From Paenibacillus sp. PAMC 26794 (lineage in GTDB: Bacteria > Bacillota > Bacilli > Paenibacillales > Paenibacillaceae): a stretch of 64,000 nucleotides of DNA. The notes beneath the pieces were generated by a model that ran no database searches, was not told the DNA's origin, and saw only the letters and a list, made by a program, of their open reading frames with translations. Below, piece by piece: positions 25,978 to 35,262 of the stretch (its first letter is position 1; each line of letters starts with the position of its first letter). The position numbers and the translations under genes were made by a program. The DNA is taken from the NCBI RefSeq assembly GCF_000316035.1, contig NZ_ANHX01000025.1, forward strand, positions 124,001 through 188,000, in the 5' to 3' direction.

Positions 25978-26559
25978 TCACATTTCGTTATCGTCAAATT
26001 GTACCGTACCATCGTTCAGAGAACGAATGCGTACCAAGGCTTCCACCGGAATACCCTGTTCACGAATCGTGCGTGCCCCTGCCTGAAAACATTTCTCGAC
26101 CACAACGCCGAATCCGACGAGTTCCGCACCGGAACGCTCGATAATTTTGATGACGCCACGAGCGGCATCTCCATTGGCAATGATATCATCAATGAACAAA
26201 ATACGGTCATGCTCATGAATAAACTCGCGGGATACCATAATGTCAGTTACAATTCCTTTGGTAAAGGACGGTACGCGTTCACAGTAAGCATCAGGATCAG
26301 CCAGAAGTGTTTTTTTGCGACGGGCGAATACAAGGGGCACCCCAAGTTCATAGGCAGCAGCAAACGCAACCGGAATCCCTGAGGATTCTACCGTGATTAC
26401 CCGAGTCACTCCACTTTCACGAAAACGGGCAGCGAACTCACGTCCCATCTCCATCGTTAATGCAGGATCAATCTGGTGGTTCAACAGACCATCCAGCTTC
26501 AATACTTGATCCGAGATAACCACACCTTCTTGTAAAATTCGTTGTTTCAATAATTCCAT
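25978..26559 (-). CDS. xpt: Xanthine phosphoribosyltransferase
   Basis: A 193-residue purine salvage enzyme converting xanthine and PRPP to XMP. The PRPP-binding loop reads ILFIDDIIANGDAARG near residue 128. VESSGIPVAFAAAYELGVP and FARRKKTLL, with the basic patch for pyrophosphate, are typical of Xpt. The ATG at 26559 has GGGAGG 7 bases upstream and gives the normal length; the longer frame would add 42 residues with no ribosome site. The leader 26560-26700 shows none of the conserved core of a purine riboswitch, although B. subtilis xpt is controlled by one. Confidence 0.93.
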   Translation of the reverse strand: MELLKQRILQEGVVISDQVLKLDGLLNHQIDPALTMEMGREFAARFRESGVTRVITVESSGIPVAFAAAYELGVPLVFARRKKTLLADPDAYCERVPSFTKGIVTDIMVSREFIHEHDRILFIDDIIANGDAARGVIKIIERSGAELVGFGVVVEKCFQAGARTIREQGIPVEALVRIRSLNDGTVQFDDNEM

Positions 26560-26763
26560 GATTTGACCTCCCAAGCCTATCCTATGAGGTAAAAGTATCA
26601 TATATCTATCTATAAGTTCAAGCGAAATTGCCTGGGCGCTGTCCTTGAGACGCAATTCAAGCCAAAGCTCATTATCGATTGTCATGACTTTCGTAGGTCA
26701 AGCATACCTTGTACCATGGTACCCGCATGTCCAAACTAAACAGGGGCCTGAGAGGGGAAACAC

Positions 26764-27819
26764 ATGAAACAGGCATTTCGGGCGCTGCAGATCGCATTTA
26801 CATACATCGGAACGGTTGTTGGAGCCGGCTTCGCTACAGGGCAGGAAATTTTGCAGTTTTTTACCCAGTATGGCAAATGGGCCACCGTCACCATAGGCTT
26901 ATCCACCATGCTCTTTGTCTGGTTAGGTACCAAAATGATGCTGATCGCTCACGATACCGGGTCCCGCTCTTATGAGGATCTGAACAAACATTTATTCGGC
27001 CACAAGGCGGGCAAATGGATCACCTGGGTGACCCTTCTCATTCTCATTGGCGTGAACAGTGTCATGCTTGCCGGAGCAGGTTCCGTTTTTGTCGAACATC
27101 TTGGTTTGCATTATCAGACCGGTCTGATCGTCACACTTGTAGGGACATATCTTCTTCTCGGTCGGGGCATTCAAGCCATCCTACAAATGAATAGCATAGT
27201 CGTACCCATGATGCTCCTGTTATCTCTGCTCATGATCACCAGCACCATCCATCATCCAGGTGCTTCCCGATTCATCACACTGACGACAGACTCAAACCCT
27301 ATTCAAGTGTGGCTGTCTCCACTGTTATATACCTCGTTCAATCTGGTGTTGGCTCAAGCTGTTCTTGTGCCCGTAGGTAACCAGATTCGTAGTCGGAAGG
27401 TGCTGAAGTGGGGCGGAGTATTGGGTGGAATTGGCGTAGGTTTCATGCTGATGGCAGCTCATTTTGCCATGTCAGCACAGATGCCCGGCATCATCCAATT
27501 CGAAATCCCGATGGGCAGCATTGCCTTTCAACTAGGATGGGCAGTGCAATCTGTATATGTATCCCTTATTTTCATGGAAATATTCAGTACCTTTGTAGCC
27601 GATATCTATGGAATGACCCTGCAACTCAGACAACACATACGTGTCCATCCCCGTTTCATTACATTAACCATTATGCTGTTGTGTTACTCACTCAGTCAGT
27701 TTGGATTCAGTTCTCTGCTATCCATCCTTTACCCTATCTTCGGAAGTATGGCAGTGATCTGGGCTGCCAAGTTGGTACTAAACCGCTGGGGCGCCTTTCG
27801 TGGACGCAACAATATATAA
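26764..27819 (+). CDS. YkvI-like membrane transporter (APC/LeuT-fold superfamily)
   Basis: A 351-residue integral membrane protein with about 10 hydrophobic segments. The first segment carries IAFTYIGTVVGAGFATGQE, the unwound-helix signature seen in YkvI and related LeuT-fold transporters. Substrate unknown. GAGAGGGG lies upstream of the ATG at 26764. It is divergent from xpt, sharing the intergenic region; co-regulation is possible but not shown. Confidence 0.8.
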   Translation: MKQAFRALQIAFTYIGTVVGAGFATGQEILQFFTQYGKWATVTIGLSTMLFVWLGTKMMLIAHDTGSRSYEDLNKHLFGHKAGKWITWVTLLILIGVNSVMLAGAGSVFVEHLGLHYQTGLIVTLVGTYLLLGRGIQAILQMNSIVVPMMLLLSLLMITSTIHHPGASRFITLTTDSNPIQVWLSPLLYTSFNLVLAQAVLVPVGNQIRSRKVLKWGGVLGGIGVGFMLMAAHFAMSAQMPGIIQFEIPMGSIAFQLGWAVQSVYVSLIFMEIFSTFVADIYGMTLQLRQHIRVHPRFITLTIMLLCYSLSQFGFSSLLSILYPIFGSMAVIWAAKLVLNRWGAFRGRNNI

Positions 27820-27905
27820 ACCTCACGGTTATGTACTTCATAAATATGAGCATCCGTTTGCTTCATAACCACAAGTCATCGCGCGTACGCTTTCCTTAAA
27901 CATGA

Positions 27906-27933
27906 CAAAAAGCCGCTGTTTAGCACAGCGGCT
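27906..27933 (-). terminator. Rho-independent terminator of the GT4 gene
   Basis: A 9-bp stem (27925-27933 with 27911-27919), followed by TTTTTGTC on the minus strand, 21 bases beyond the stop of the glycosyltransferase gene. It may also stop the convergent YkvI-like transcript. Confidence 0.85.
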
Positions 27934-27953
27934 CGCACTTTTTGCTCTACATT

Positions 27954-29084
27954 TTAGGCTTGGCTAGGAAACTGTAGATACATCTTTTTCAACTCATTGA
28001 CCGATCTGCCGAGCGAGTAATGTGTCTTGGCTTTTTCACACGCTGAACGGGCAAGTTCATAACGATAAGCCGGGTCCAGCATCACCTTTTCAAGCGCTTC
28101 AGCCAATGCAGAAGGATCTTCTGCCGGTACAAGCAACCCATTGCTACCGTTCTCGATCTGTTCCGGTATACCACCTACATCCGTACCCACAAGGGCAAGA
28201 CAACTCAGCGCCGCTTCAGCGAAGACGGAACCAAATGCTTCTGCCCGTGAAGGAAGTACAAAAATATCAAAGAATGGCATGAATTCCTCAGGGTGCAGTG
28301 TGTAACCATAGAAAATGGTCTCATTATAGATCCCCAATCGTTGCGCCAATTCTTCCAGGTCAGGACGAATCGGTCCATCTCCAATAATATGTAACACATA
28401 ATCATGACCTCGGCCCTTCAGTTCCGCACAAGCTTTGAAAAGAATATCCAACCCTTTCGCCGGAACAAGCCGACATACCGTGACTAGTTGTGGTATCGCA
28501 TTATCATGAGGGATCGGCTTAAACCGCTTCTCATCAAATCCATTGGGAATCACACCGATGACATCAGGTTCCTTCACGTAGGGAGCCAGATAACGACGGA
28601 ACGAATCCGACACAGTCAAAAGACGCTCTGCCTGGTGTTCCAGCTCACCATATATCGCAAGCAGGAATCGATGCTCCGGTCCATCCGTTTCAATGCGTCC
28701 ATTAAGGATTAATTCTCGTTCATAACTGGAGTGAATCGTCTGAATGAGGGGTGTATCCGGGAAAACCGTTTTCATCGCAAGTCCTGCAATTGGGTGGTGG
28801 GCATGGATCAGATCATAGGGCTTCTGAATACGCAGTTTGGTCCACCAAAGATAATCACGATAAGTTTGAATATATTTTTGGACAACAGGACTATCCTGAT
28901 ATTCAGTCCAGTCAAACGTTTCGAACTGAACTTCCTCTCTGCCCTTGTTGCGAATTCGCTTTGGCAACGAGAACAGATCCATTTCCCACCTCGGGGTTGT
29001 AAATCTATCTTGCATATACGGAATCATAGAGGATACACCTCCGGGCTGCTCCGGAGGAAAGAAAAGCGCCTGCAGCAATTTCAC
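27954..29084 (-). CDS. Glycosyltransferase family 4 (GT-B)
   Basis: A 376-residue cytoplasmic GT-B enzyme. The N-terminal Gly-rich start is FPPEQPGGVSSMI and the acceptor-side His lies in DLIHAHHPIAG. The donor lobe carries VCRLVPAKGLDIL, IIGDGPIRPDLEE and the Glu-x7-Glu element SRAEAFGSVFAEA, then GTDVGGIPE. Probable UDP- or GDP-sugar donor; acceptor unknown. The start is GTG at 29084, 9 bases after AGGGGG; the longer frame to 29153 lacks a ribosome site and a proper GT start. Single gene. Confidence 0.88.
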   Translation of the reverse strand: MKLLQALFFPPEQPGGVSSMIPYMQDRFTTPRWEMDLFSLPKRIRNKGREEVQFETFDWTEYQDSPVVQKYIQTYRDYLWWTKLRIQKPYDLIHAHHPIAGLAMKTVFPDTPLIQTIHSSYERELILNGRIETDGPEHRFLLAIYGELEHQAERLLTVSDSFRRYLAPYVKEPDVIGVIPNGFDEKRFKPIPHDNAIPQLVTVCRLVPAKGLDILFKACAELKGRGHDYVLHIIGDGPIRPDLEELAQRLGIYNETIFYGYTLHPEEFMPFFDIFVLPSRAEAFGSVFAEAALSCLALVGTDVGGIPEQIENGSNGLLVPAEDPSALAEALEKVMLDPAYRYELARSACEKAKTHYSLGRSVNELKKMYLQFPSQA

Positions 29085-29277
29085 CGTTAGTTTCCCCCTT
29101 TCTAACTTACGTACTGCTCTACTATCCATTATGACATAGGGAAGCCGGAACATCTATATTACGATAACTCGTATATACAACATATTCATGAAACGTTCCC
29201 CTCAGAAGCAAAAGCTTTAATTCAGCAGTCCATCGCTTGCGGTTGTCGTCAACATATTCATTGGATAGTCAGAATTC

Positions 29278-29829
29278 TCAGCTCAGTAGCTCCACTGGCT
29301 TCTCATATGTACTGTATCCATCGGTCTCTCCCAAAAAAGTATACCCGTTCCGCGCGTAAAAGGCGTTCAACGTAGCATTGCTCGCTCCGCAATCTAACCG
29401 AACAGTATGTTTGCCTTCAAAATGTATGCCGCTGCTGGACCATTGTAAAATGGACCGTCCCAGACCGCTCTGAGCATATTTTCTTCGAATCGCTAGCCGA
29501 TGCAGATAAATTGCGCCATCCTCGGCATGAGCTTTTGAACCCCAAAGATGAATATCCCACGGGCTTGGCTGAACCAAAAGGATGACCATCCCCGCTACGT
29601 CCGCCCCTTTTTTAAATACAAACACATCCCCACGGCGAATCGCCCCTGCCGTATCATGTGAATCTTCACCTTTAAGCAAAGCGTTCCATTGGGAAGAACC
29701 TTGGCTCTGTAACCATTCGGCTGTCTCCACCAGCAGTGACATCACATCCTCCGCATCTTCCGGCTTCGCCTGAACCGCTTGAAAACCATCGTTAATATAT
29801 TGGCTACTGATCCTGAATGAGTGCATCAT
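29278..29829 (-). CDS. GNAT family N-acetyltransferase
   Basis: A 183-residue acetyltransferase-like protein. The acetyl-CoA region is IYLHRLAIRRKYAQSGLGRSIL, with the RxxGxG/A-type loop read as KYAQSGLGR, followed by LDCGASNATLNAFYARNGY, a typical GNAT C-terminal segment. Substrate unknown. GGAGG precedes the ATG at 29829; the next codon is also ATG. Single gene on the minus strand. Confidence 0.88.
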   Translation of the reverse strand: MMHSFRISSQYINDGFQAVQAKPEDAEDVMSLLVETAEWLQSQGSSQWNALLKGEDSHDTAGAIRRGDVFVFKKGADVAGMVILLVQPSPWDIHLWGSKAHAEDGAIYLHRLAIRRKYAQSGLGRSILQWSSSGIHFEGKHTVRLDCGASNATLNAFYARNGYTFLGETDGYSTYEKPVELLS

Positions 29830-29907
29830 TGTTCTCCTCCGCTTCCTGATCTCTGTTAAACTAATGGTACTATACCGGGAAATGGATTTTTCGTCAAAAT
29901 GAGAACA

Positions 29908-29938
29908 AAAAAAAGGTAAAAGGCGGTTGCCCTTTACC
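29908..29938 (-). terminator. Rho-independent terminator overlapping the stop of the acidic-repeat gene
   Basis: A 10-bp stem with one G-A mismatch (29929-29938 with 29915-29924), followed by eight T on the minus strand. The TAA stop codon of the upstream gene lies inside the stem. Confidence 0.88.
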
Positions 29939-30974
29939 CATCTATTCTGGCTTCATCGATAATCTGATTTCGATACAACATCGTCAGGTGCAAGGTGTCA
30001 AACTCCATTTCCTTGTCCAACTCCTGCATCAACACTTCGACCAGGCTCTTTCGCTGAATGCTGGTACCAGGAACCTCGTAATCAATGTATCCCGTCAGAT
30101 CGGAATGAGAAGTGTCTATTGTTGCTGTTCCCACAGGCAATCCACCTCGTTCCTGAAGAAACAGCTCATATACCCGGAACTCCCGATCCTTACGCTTCAG
30201 CATGACATAACATGTTTCTTCAGCAGCTTCCAGCTCTTCCAGATCCGATTCATCGGTATCCTCAAAATCCTCGGAGAAATCGCGATGTACCCACTCTAGC
30301 GTCTCAAGTTCGTTGCCCTGATGCCACATGCGGATTGTAATCGTATCGATGATATCTTCATCCAGCTCTCTGACCAGCAACTCTGCCGCAGCTTCCAATT
30401 GATTCTCTTCCGGCTCGTCATACCAGTGTATTTCACCTTGTACATCAGCGCCATATTGTTTTAAGGAAGCTTCTGCAAGTTCCTGCCCTTCGACATCATT
30501 GAATATATACGTCGATATGCTGCGTCCTGCGCTTACCATTTCCATCTCCAGAACCTGATCCCGATCTTCATATGTAAACGATTCGGCTTGTGAAACAGGG
30601 ATTACCTTACTTACACTGCTATCTATATCGTCATAGCTACCTTTGTCATGATTCATATCTTCAGACGGCCACACTGTCTCTGACTCAGGCTTATGTAGAA
30701 CCGAATGTAATGAGCCACAACTGACCAGCACTTCATAATATGCAGCTTCCAACGCATCTGCAAGAGAACGGACATAGGCATGCACTTTCTCTACAATAAG
30801 TTGTTCTGTATCATCTGGCAGAGACTCCTGCTCGATCTGAAGACTGCCAGATAAGCGATCTCCTTCTCTGTATACAAGGAAAAGTGAGCCTGTATATTGA
30901 CCATTGACCATCACGTCCTGTACTTCTCCACCTGATGTCCGCAGGTCTGCAACCAATTCCACCTCATATTTCAT
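29934..30974 (-). CDS. Acidic protein of unknown function with three internal repeats (346 aa)
   Basis: No family recognised. The protein is strongly acidic, without signal or membrane segments. It appears to consist of three diverged copies of a 90-100 residue unit at about 3-105, 135-235 and 250-346. Each has a first strand (VELVADL, EMEMVSAG, YVMLKRKD), a central dl-G-i segment (RLSGSLQIE, DVQGEIHWY, DLTGYIDYE), an amphipathic helix (VRSLADALEA, LVRELDED, LMQELDKE) and a final strand (YEVLVSCG, DTITIRMW, DTLHLTML). The ATG at 30974 has GGAGG 7 bases upstream; GTG at 30977 is the alternative. Monocistronic with its own terminator. Confidence 0.75.
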   Translation of the reverse strand: MKYEVELVADLRTSGGEVQDVMVNGQYTGSLFLVYREGDRLSGSLQIEQESLPDDTEQLIVEKVHAYVRSLADALEAAYYEVLVSCGSLHSVLHKPESETVWPSEDMNHDKGSYDDIDSSVSKVIPVSQAESFTYEDRDQVLEMEMVSAGRSISTYIFNDVEGQELAEASLKQYGADVQGEIHWYDEPEENQLEAAAELLVRELDEDIIDTITIRMWHQGNELETLEWVHRDFSEDFEDTDESDLEELEAAEETCYVMLKRKDREFRVYELFLQERGGLPVGTATIDTSHSDLTGYIDYEVPGTSIQRKSLVEVLMQELDKEMEFDTLHLTMLYRNQIIDEARIDG

Positions 30975-31072
30975 CACGTGTCCTCCTCCATTCCTAACGT
31001 TATTCTCTTAGGATGCCCCTGAGGACGGTAGATTATGAGGGAAGCGTGCATTTTAAGTATAAGATGTAGGGT

Positions 31073-31876
31073 TTAGACGGATATCACATATTTTTGGATT
31101 GCGTGTGCCACACCCTGCTCGTTATTGGAGAGTGTAACCTCGTCCGCAGCAGCTTTCACCTCGTCCGGTGAGTTATCCATGGCAATGCCTTTGCCCGCAA
31201 AGGTCAGCATCGTAATATCATTGAAGTAGTTACCAATCGCCATAATCTCCGAAGGCATGATTCCTTTCGATTCGGCAAGCCTTTTAAGCGCAGCGCCTTT
31301 GGACGCTTCGGGATGCATCAGATCAATAAAAAAGTCACCACTCCGTGTCATATAATAAGGCAGATTCCAGGTAGACCATTCCTGAAGTACTGCATCCATC
31401 TGTTCAATCGGACCAAATGCAGTGAACTTCGCCAGCGGTTCTGTCATGTCAACCCACTTGGGTAACTTCAGTGGCTCGGCCATAAAGTTGTAATACATCT
31501 CACGCACCTGCAAACCCAAACCTTCCGGTTGATCCACATACAGTCCAAATGCCGTATTGATGTCAAAATGTACTCCATTGGCTCGACAGTAGGATATGAT
31601 CGGCTCCAGTCCTTGTCCATCTAATGCAAAATGATGAACTACCTCACGAGTATCCACTTGCGCGGTAACGGCGCCATTATGTGTAATCACATATCCATCC
31701 AGTCCCATCTGCTCCATAAAAGGAATCGTGTTGGCAGGACCTCTACCTGAACACAGAACGATCTCTGCTCCCTGACGGGAAGCCTGAATCAAGGTCTCCT
31801 GAGTCCATTCAGTAAGTTCATGATGATCATTCAGCAGTGTTCCATCTACATCAAGCGCAATTAATTTATAGGTCAT
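31073..31876 (-). CDS. HAD-superfamily phosphatase, Cof type
   Basis: A 267-residue Cof-type sugar-phosphate/FMN phosphatase-like protein. Motif I LIALDVDGTLLN holds the nucleophile Asp; motif II is CSGRGPANT; the C2 cap lies in the middle; the Lys motif is SKGAALKRLAE; and motif IV is AIGNYFNDITML with the magnesium Asp. Substrate undefined. The ATG at 31876 follows GAGG at 11 bases. It lies 46 bases after the pseudouridine synthase gene on the same strand and may be co-transcribed. Confidence 0.9.
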   Translation of the reverse strand: MTYKLIALDVDGTLLNDHHELTEWTQETLIQASRQGAEIVLCSGRGPANTIPFMEQMGLDGYVITHNGAVTAQVDTREVVHHFALDGQGLEPIISYCRANGVHFDINTAFGLYVDQPEGLGLQVREMYYNFMAEPLKLPKWVDMTEPLAKFTAFGPIEQMDAVLQEWSTWNLPYYMTRSGDFFIDLMHPEASKGAALKRLAESKGIMPSEIMAIGNYFNDITMLTFAGKGIAMDNSPDEVKAAADEVTLSNNEQGVAHAIQKYVISV

Positions 31877-31922
31877 TTCAGCTTCATCCTCATTTCTATA
31901 GTAATCGCACCCAGCCAAACCC

Positions 31923-32669
31923 TTACTTCCGCAGAAGGCTCAACTCATCTGCGGTTAGCTCACGATAGCTTCCGATAGCAAGATCGGAAGCTAGTTCCAG
32001 CTCACCCATGGCAACGCGTTTCAGATAGATCACACGCTTGCCTACCGCCTGAAACATACGTTTCACCTGGTGAAACTTCCCTTCGTGAATAATAAGCGAG
32101 ATCGACGAGATCGTGCCTTCTTCCGTTTCTTCCTGATCAAGTATAGTCAGTTCGGCCGGCAGTGTCTCGTACCCGTCATCCAATTGAATGCCCGCCTTGA
32201 AACGTTGCACATCCGCTTCATCCACGTTACCCAGTACACGGGCTTCATAGGTTTTGGGTACATGCTTGCGTGGAGATAACAGATCATGGGCAAGTGGACC
32301 GTCATTCGTAAGAATGAGCAGTCCCTCCGTATCCTTATCCAGTCGTCCCACAGGAAACGGATTGAAGACCCGATCCTCTTTCCGCAGCAGATCCAGTACC
32401 GTCTTATCTCTGTTGTCCTCCGTAGCAGACACAACACCCGGAGGTTTATGCAGCATCAGATAGATCATCTCCCGATACACAATCCGCTGTCCATCGGCTT
32501 CAATAACGTTGACCTCGGGATTCACCTGTACACCACTGTCTTTTACCGCTTTGCCGTCCACATGGATTCTGCCTTGTTTAACCAACTTTTTGAGTTCACT
32601 TCGCGTTCCCACACCCATATGGCTTAATATTTTGTCCAGACGCAACGTTTGTTTGCCTTTTCCACTCAT
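31923..32669 (-). CDS. 16S rRNA pseudouridine synthase (RsuA/RluB family)
   Basis: A 248-residue rRNA modification enzyme. The N-terminal S4 RNA-binding domain reads LRLDKILSHMGVGTRSELKK. The catalytic motif is VGRLDKDTEGLLILTNDG with the Asp nucleophile near residue 104, followed by KFHQVKRMFQAVGKRV. The family isomerises a single uridine, U516 in 16S rRNA for RsuA. The ATG overlaps the TGA of the methyltransferase gene (ATGA, 32666-32669), so both rRNA-modifying enzymes are translationally coupled. Confidence 0.92.
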   Translation of the reverse strand: MSGKGKQTLRLDKILSHMGVGTRSELKKLVKQGRIHVDGKAVKDSGVQVNPEVNVIEADGQRIVYREMIYLMLHKPPGVVSATEDNRDKTVLDLLRKEDRVFNPFPVGRLDKDTEGLLILTNDGPLAHDLLSPRKHVPKTYEARVLGNVDEADVQRFKAGIQLDDGYETLPAELTILDQEETEEGTISSISLIIHEGKFHQVKRMFQAVGKRVIYLKRVAMGELELASDLAIGSYRELTADELSLLRK

Positions 32670-34363
32670 ACCGATGTCCACCTCCACCCTGCCGGATATT
32701 CATTCTTCAGTACACCATCCAGCCATTTTCCCCAACCAGCGGCATAACCATCTACACATACAAGAACGTACCCTTTGGCAACCGTATCCGCCTTGAGCAC
32801 CACTCGTTCTTCTTCAATATTTAACGTTTCACCCTTGAGGTATCTCACGGCTTCTCCATCAGCGGATGACAGATTTACGCTTCGCCGTGCCTCAGATGCA
32901 TTCAGAGCACATGCAAGCGGGTGTGACGGAACAAATCGTCCATTCTTGATCGTGCCCATAAACCAGCCTGGACGGATGACTTTCAGTCCCTCCAACCGTG
33001 CTGCACCAACCGATGATTGATACACCCGATCTCCATAACATACCGTTTCTCCAGTTAAATCAATCTCCAATTGTTCTTTCACAAACTGAGTGTAGATCGC
33101 AACCGAATCCATACTTGCCGGATCAGCTCCGCGTCCCTGACCCCGTTCCGATTTACGTCCACCGTGATCTTTACCTTTTTTGCTCTGTCTACCCGGATTC
33201 TTGCCGCCACCAGCCTGTCTGTCATGGGACTCTCTGGATTCGATTCGCAATAAACGTTCCTTTTTACGATCAGCCTTGGTCATAGCAATTGAAGAAGCAG
33301 CAATAGAGTGATCCTTGTTCCCCTCTACTTCAATCCTGGACACATCCACGACCTGTCCATACTCCATTGCTCCTTCTTTAACTACTCCAGGTTGATCTGT
33401 TTCTAATCCTTGCCCTGCGCGATGCCGTAACACAGCGACATAATGTCCTTCCCCTTCCAAAAGGTGAGGCCACAATCTTGCGGTACCACGCGTTTGATCC
33501 AGCACAGCTTCCGTCTCTTCTGCCTTCTCCGGCATCATCTGACGTACCCATTCCGGACGTCCTGGAGCGAACCCTGTCTCTTCAGGAATGTCCATTACTA
33601 CGAAATCACGGTTTACATTCAGGAACTCCGCAATCATCGCTTCATTTTCCTCCGGCGCAAAGGTACATGTCGAATATACGATGGTTCCTCCCGGGGCCAG
33701 CAACCGTGCCGCAGTCTCCAAGATATCCCGCTGCATGAGCACACATTTTTCCACCGAATGATCTTCCCACGATTTCACCATGTCCTCATCTTTGCGGAAC
33801 ATGCCTTCACCTGAGCAAGGCGCATCGATTAATACTTTGTCAAAATAATGAGGGAATGCATTTGCGATCCGCTCTGGGGACTCATTCAAAACAACGGCGT
33901 TACGCACCCCATACAATTCCACGTTCTTGGCCAGCGCTTTGGTGCGTTCAGCATGGATATCGTTCGTGACAAGTACACCCTTGCCTTGCAGCTTTGCAGC
34001 AATCTGTGTTGTTTTCCCTCCCGGAGCAGCACACAGATCAAGCACGCGATCTCCAGGCTCCACCTGCAATAATTCAACGGGAGCCATTGCACTTGGTTCC
34101 TGTATATAATACAGGCCTGCATGATAATAAGGGTGCAGCCCCGGTTTAACACCATGAGGTACATAGAATCCTGTCTCACACCACGGAATAGGTCTTAGGT
34201 CAAACGGAGCAATCTCATCGAATTGTTCCATCGATATTTTCAGCGTATTCACTCTCAGTCCCGCATGGGGGGACTGTTCATACGATTTCATAAATTGTTC
34301 AAACTCATCGCCCAGCAAACTTTTCATTCGCTCAGCAAATATCAAAGGTAACTTTACACCCAT
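32666..34363 (-). CDS. RsmF-type rRNA cytosine-C5 methyltransferase
   Basis: About 565 residues. The N-terminal domain starts VKLPLIFAERMKSLLG. The SAM-binding core has VLDLCAAPGGKTTQIA, and the two catalytic Cys lie in DAPCSGEGMF and VYSTCTFAPEENE. A basic, Gly/Lys/Arg-rich low-complexity linker of about 50 residues (GGGKNPGRQSKKGKDHGGRK) precedes a C-terminal PUA-like RNA-binding region. The insertion is longer than in most RsmF proteins. ATG at 34363 is chosen by family alignment; ATG at 34375 is possible and neither has a strong ribosome site. Last four bases overlap the next gene. Confidence 0.9.
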   Translation of the reverse strand: MGVKLPLIFAERMKSLLGDEFEQFMKSYEQSPHAGLRVNTLKISMEQFDEIAPFDLRPIPWCETGFYVPHGVKPGLHPYYHAGLYYIQEPSAMAPVELLQVEPGDRVLDLCAAPGGKTTQIAAKLQGKGVLVTNDIHAERTKALAKNVELYGVRNAVVLNESPERIANAFPHYFDKVLIDAPCSGEGMFRKDEDMVKSWEDHSVEKCVLMQRDILETAARLLAPGGTIVYSTCTFAPEENEAMIAEFLNVNRDFVVMDIPEETGFAPGRPEWVRQMMPEKAEETEAVLDQTRGTARLWPHLLEGEGHYVAVLRHRAGQGLETDQPGVVKEGAMEYGQVVDVSRIEVEGNKDHSIAASSIAMTKADRKKERLLRIESRESHDRQAGGGKNPGRQSKKGKDHGGRKSERGQGRGADPASMDSVAIYTQFVKEQLEIDLTGETVCYGDRVYQSSVGAARLEGLKVIRPGWFMGTIKNGRFVPSHPLACALNASEARRSVNLSSADGEAVRYLKGETLNIEEERVVLKADTVAKGYVLVCVDGYAAGWGKWLDGVLKNEYPAGWRWTSV

Positions 34364-34583
34364 ATTCCCACTCATCCTGTCTTGGTAAGATTGCAATATC
34401 GTTTTATTTTATCATATCCAAGCTTTGCTTTCCTATCATATCGTATCTATTCCACTACAGCGTGTAATGTAGTATAATGGCAAGTAGATTGATTCCTGAG
34501 CAAAAATCCGGGTGTTTATGCATATTATCCCAACCTTTATTTTTGCCCAAACTATATTCGATATGATCGATGGGGGATGTCCA

Positions 34584-35132
34584 ATGAAATCCAAGAAGAA
34601 AAAGAAAAGTGCTGCGATCCTTATATTCCTGGGTATTTTAATCATTATGATTGCAGCACTGGTTGTCGTAGACCAGCAATCCAAGAAACAGATGGATTCA
34701 GTGGAAAATGCTTATGGCATCGCTGCTTCCAAGCTTAATCCAGCTACACGTGAGCTACTTAGTGATCCCAACTATCAACAAATTATTGTACCCACTGATC
34801 TCAAAGCCAAAATCGATAACAAAGACAGCTTTTTTGTTTATTTCTTTGCTTCCGATTGCTCGCACTGCCGTGCCACAACACCTCAGTTGATGCCACTGGT
34901 TGACAGTGAAGGTATTGAGCTTCCGCAGTTCAATCTGCGTGAATTCGAAGCAGGATGGACCGATTACAATATCGAGTTCACGCCTACACTCGTCTATTAT
35001 GAGGCTGGTGTCGAGAAAGACCGTATGGTTGGCGGACTGCAAGAGAATGGCAGTGACCAAGGCTACACGCCGGATGATTACAAACAATTTTTCCAAAAAT
35101 ATAAAGGCAGTGCCACTCCTTCGGCAAGCTAA
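34584..35132 (+). CDS. Membrane-anchored thioredoxin-like protein (CSHC active site)
   Basis: A 182-residue extracytoplasmic thioredoxin-fold protein. A poly-Lys N-terminus and one transmembrane segment (about 10-32) anchor it. The active site reads FFASDCSHCRATTP, and a cis-Pro occurs in FTPTLVYYEAG. The CxxC spacing is right and the inner residues Ser-His are less usual. It could reduce or make disulfides in exported proteins. The ATG at 34584 follows GGGGGA. It is divergent from rsmF; a TATAAT -10 (34471-34476) precedes it with a weak -35. Confidence 0.85.
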   Translation: MKSKKKKKSAAILIFLGILIIMIAALVVVDQQSKKQMDSVENAYGIAASKLNPATRELLSDPNYQQIIVPTDLKAKIDNKDSFFVYFFASDCSHCRATTPQLMPLVDSEGIELPQFNLREFEAGWTDYNIEFTPTLVYYEAGVEKDRMVGGLQENGSDQGYTPDDYKQFFQKYKGSATPSAS

Positions 35133-35155
35133 CTGATAGAAATATGACGCAACAT

Positions 35156-35201
35156 TCAAAAACACCCCGATCTTTCCCTTTACAGGAATCGTCGGGGTGT
35201 T
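35156..35201 (-). terminator. Terminator between the thioredoxin-like and DUF309 genes
   Basis: A 10-bp stem (35161-35170 with 35192-35201) has TTTTTG on the minus-strand side and TTTC on the plus-strand side, so it mainly serves the minus-strand alarmone synthetase/DUF309 operon and may stop the convergent plus-strand gene. Confidence 0.78.
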
Positions 35202-35262
35202 TCATAACCATGGAACTTCATATCCATGGGATGCTCATTTGAATGTTAACGCTGATTACGGC

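Noticed and set aside
26560..26710. Purine riboswitch ahead of xpt
   Set aside because: Expected from B. subtilis xpt, but the conserved core (TATA flank, GGTTTCTAC, CCGTAAAT) is absent from this leader.
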